Source: Asterias rubens
Taxonomy: Eukaryota > Echinodermata > Asteroidea > Forcipulatida > Asteriidae
Direction: 5' to 3'
Assembly (NCBI RefSeq): GCF_902459465.1
Contig: NC_047080.1
Span: forward strand, 7,786,866 to 7,850,865
DNA: 64,000 nt
The notes under the pieces: model-generated
Seen by the model: only the letters and a program-made list of their open reading frames with translations
Databases searched by the model: none
Told to the model about the DNA's origin: nothing
Shown: positions 62,231-64,000 of the stretch, piece after piece
How positions within the stretch are numbered: position 1 is the stretch's first letter
Layout of the letters: each line of letters begins with the position of its first letter
Position numbers and translations under genes: made by a program

Positions 62231-64000
62231 GTGAATATATTAAACAGAAACATGGTTTTGTATTTTCCTAACTCCAATCAAGCAAACTTAGTTTAGTTGG
62301 CATTATATACCTTGATTTTAGCAGTCGATCAGGCTGTAATGTTTCATTTATAGAGAGGGTCATATATTATAGGCTTTCGATTTTAAGCGAAGACACTTTC
62401 TAACCGCAAAGAAAGTTTTGGGCAAACATCAACTTTGTTTCAAACCTAGGGTGCATGCATTTTGTGTAAAAAGTAATGGTGACCTAAAGAGTTCATAGGT
62501 TTTTTTAGCTAGCCCCTAGCCCTGTATGGGCTAGCTTGCCTAACACCGCGCTTCATGTTGTATATAACAGTTGGTAAATTTGTATAAAGCAAGGGGCGGT
62601 AAATTAAAATACTGCAGGCTCCGGTTTTAGCCCCGAAAGTACGATTTTATTGGCTAATGGTGTACAAACTATTTCTGATAGCGCCCTCGGTTGAATCATC
62701 CTCCTACAGCTCATGTTAATTTGCCATGGGGGGACCGAATCTCGCGGACAGAATTCTCTGGGACACCGGATAAGGCTTCTGGATCTCTGGATCTCTGGAT
62801 CTGGATATATACTCCGATAAAAACGGATACCCGCATCGATATGTGTGGGAATTTTTAATATGGATCGAGAATTCTCAACCCTTGACCTCCCGAGTGAGTG
62901 ATAATTTCAACCACTGATTTATATTGTCACTGATCTCATATGAGATCAGTGGTAATAACGAAAACTGATATAGCGCAAAAGTCCGCCTAAAAGATGCCCA
63001 AGGCGCATCACATAGAAACAATTTAACAAGCAAAGGCTAAAAAAACACTAATCTATGTAATTAATCATTAACAAACCTAAGTAATTCAAAAACGGCAATA
63101 CAACGGTGGACGGGTCATCAGCAGTCCGGACGGCGCACGTCAAAATGACAGTACTTTTTGACACTGTTTGGGAGTTACAAAGCATGCAGCCATATTATAC
63201 AAAACGACGCTTCCATACAACATGGAGGAATAAATGTATTCCTCCATGCATACAGTGGGTGCGTTCGTTTAGCTTCCTTGGGTCGACCCCGGACGAACGG
63301 GGGTAATTATCTGCACACGTTCTTCCTGGGAAAAAAAAACGTCACACACCGGGGTCGACCCAGGGAAGCTAAACGAACGCGCACCCAAAAATGACATAAC
63401 ACGAGTGATGACGTAACCGGGCGTTTCGCAAATCTTTTTAAAAAGCACCGGAGAAGGGTATTCAAATTGATTGTTTGTGTTTTTTTCAAAATTTAAAATG
63501 TTAAAACCATATGTTTGTCTTATTGATTGAATTCATAATGAATTTCAGCGAAGATCATTTGTTGCCATTTTCGTCAAGATAGGTCTTTCACAGCACAAAC
63601 AGTGGCTACAGCATAAAGGTTACCAGTCAAACTACCATTTTGTACAGTCAGTGACTATCCAGTTAGTGACTATCCTGCTCATATCTGCTCCCAAACCAGA
63701 TATTGAGCAATGTTTTAAGAAATATTTGTTGCTCGGCAGCTCTGTGATGTTGGACCCTATTGGTGTTTATCAAAACAAGGGAGGTAGAATGATCAAACGA
63801 ATAATAGTTGCTTTTCATTCGTGCAATGGTGCAATAAAACAAAAAGGTATTTCGTTTTGAAAACATGGAGGAACCTGCAATGGTTGAAACATGGAGGAAA
63901 TTGTTAAAGAAGACATGGTCCAACTGTGGAGACATGGGCCCTTTGTGGGGATGAATCTTCTAAGAAGTGTACTTCTAGTGCCTGAATCTCCATTCATGGA
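62231..64000. other. Region upstream of the DUF1647-like exons
   Basis: Should contain the missing 5' exon(s) of the minus-strand gene, but I could not identify one. Has a GGGTGCGTTCG MITE (63255-63388), a TCTGGATC short repeat (62780-62803) and an ATATGAGATCAGTG palindrome (62928-62952). Other ORFs look random. Confidence 0.55.
63255..63388. mobile_element. GGGTGCGTTCG MITE, copy 3
   Basis: GTGGGTGCGTTCGTTTAGCT...AGCTAAACGAACGCGCACCCA with inner GGGTCGACCCCGG / CCGGGGTCGACCC. Confidence 0.8.

Noticed and set aside
63651..63935. Overlapping ORFs on both strands near the window end
   Set aside because: No recognisable motif and no splice-compatible link to the DUF1647-like exons.

Overview
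This is a eukaryotic, AT-rich, intron-rich window from an animal genome. The dynamin and MGST1 sequences are deuterostome-like. The density of short inverted-repeat elements, hairpin elements and tRNA-derived SINEs suggests a marine invertebrate, and from general familiarity with such repeats I favour an echinoderm, probably a sea star. That placement is inference; no database was searched. There are no operons, CRISPR arrays or bacterial signals.

Positions 1-2,750 are upstream sequence filled with small inverted-repeat elements. Positions 2,970-40,347 (+) hold one complete classical dynamin gene with 19 coding exons. All junctions are phase-compatible and the exons sum to 2,499 nt (832 residues plus stop). 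The order is GTPase domain, middle/stalk, PH domain, GTPase effector domain (GED) and a short proline-rich tail. The introns are repeat archives: about ten copies of one ~380-bp TTAA-ended inverted-repeat family, a ~0.9-kb foldback element, a hAT-like pair, a 15-unit minisatellite derived from a SINE, and a partial duplicate of exon 10.

Positions 40,348-47,600 are 3' UTR and intergenic DNA with nested elements and a decayed LINE reverse-transcriptase tail. Positions 47,647-50,709 and 53,934-56,431 (+) are two tandem three-exon microsomal glutathione S-transferase 1 (MGST1, MAPEG family) genes. Their last exons are about 96% identical while exons 1-2 have diverged strongly, which suggests gene conversion confined to exon 3. 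Positions 59,270-62,227 (-) contain the last three exons of a gene of the poorly characterised DUF1647-like family (probable Golgi glycosyltransferase-like type II membrane protein), convergent with the MGST1 pair; its 5' end is not resolved.

The genes do not form a pathway. Dynamin acts in endocytic membrane scission, MGST1 in membrane-associated glutathione conjugation and peroxide detoxification, and the DUF1647-like protein probably in the secretory pathway. The most notable unusual features are the exon-limited homogenisation of the MGST1 pair, the SINE-derived B-box minisatellite, the nested TTAA hairpin elements, and the weak splice donor after the dynamin PH domain that could give a GED-less isoform.
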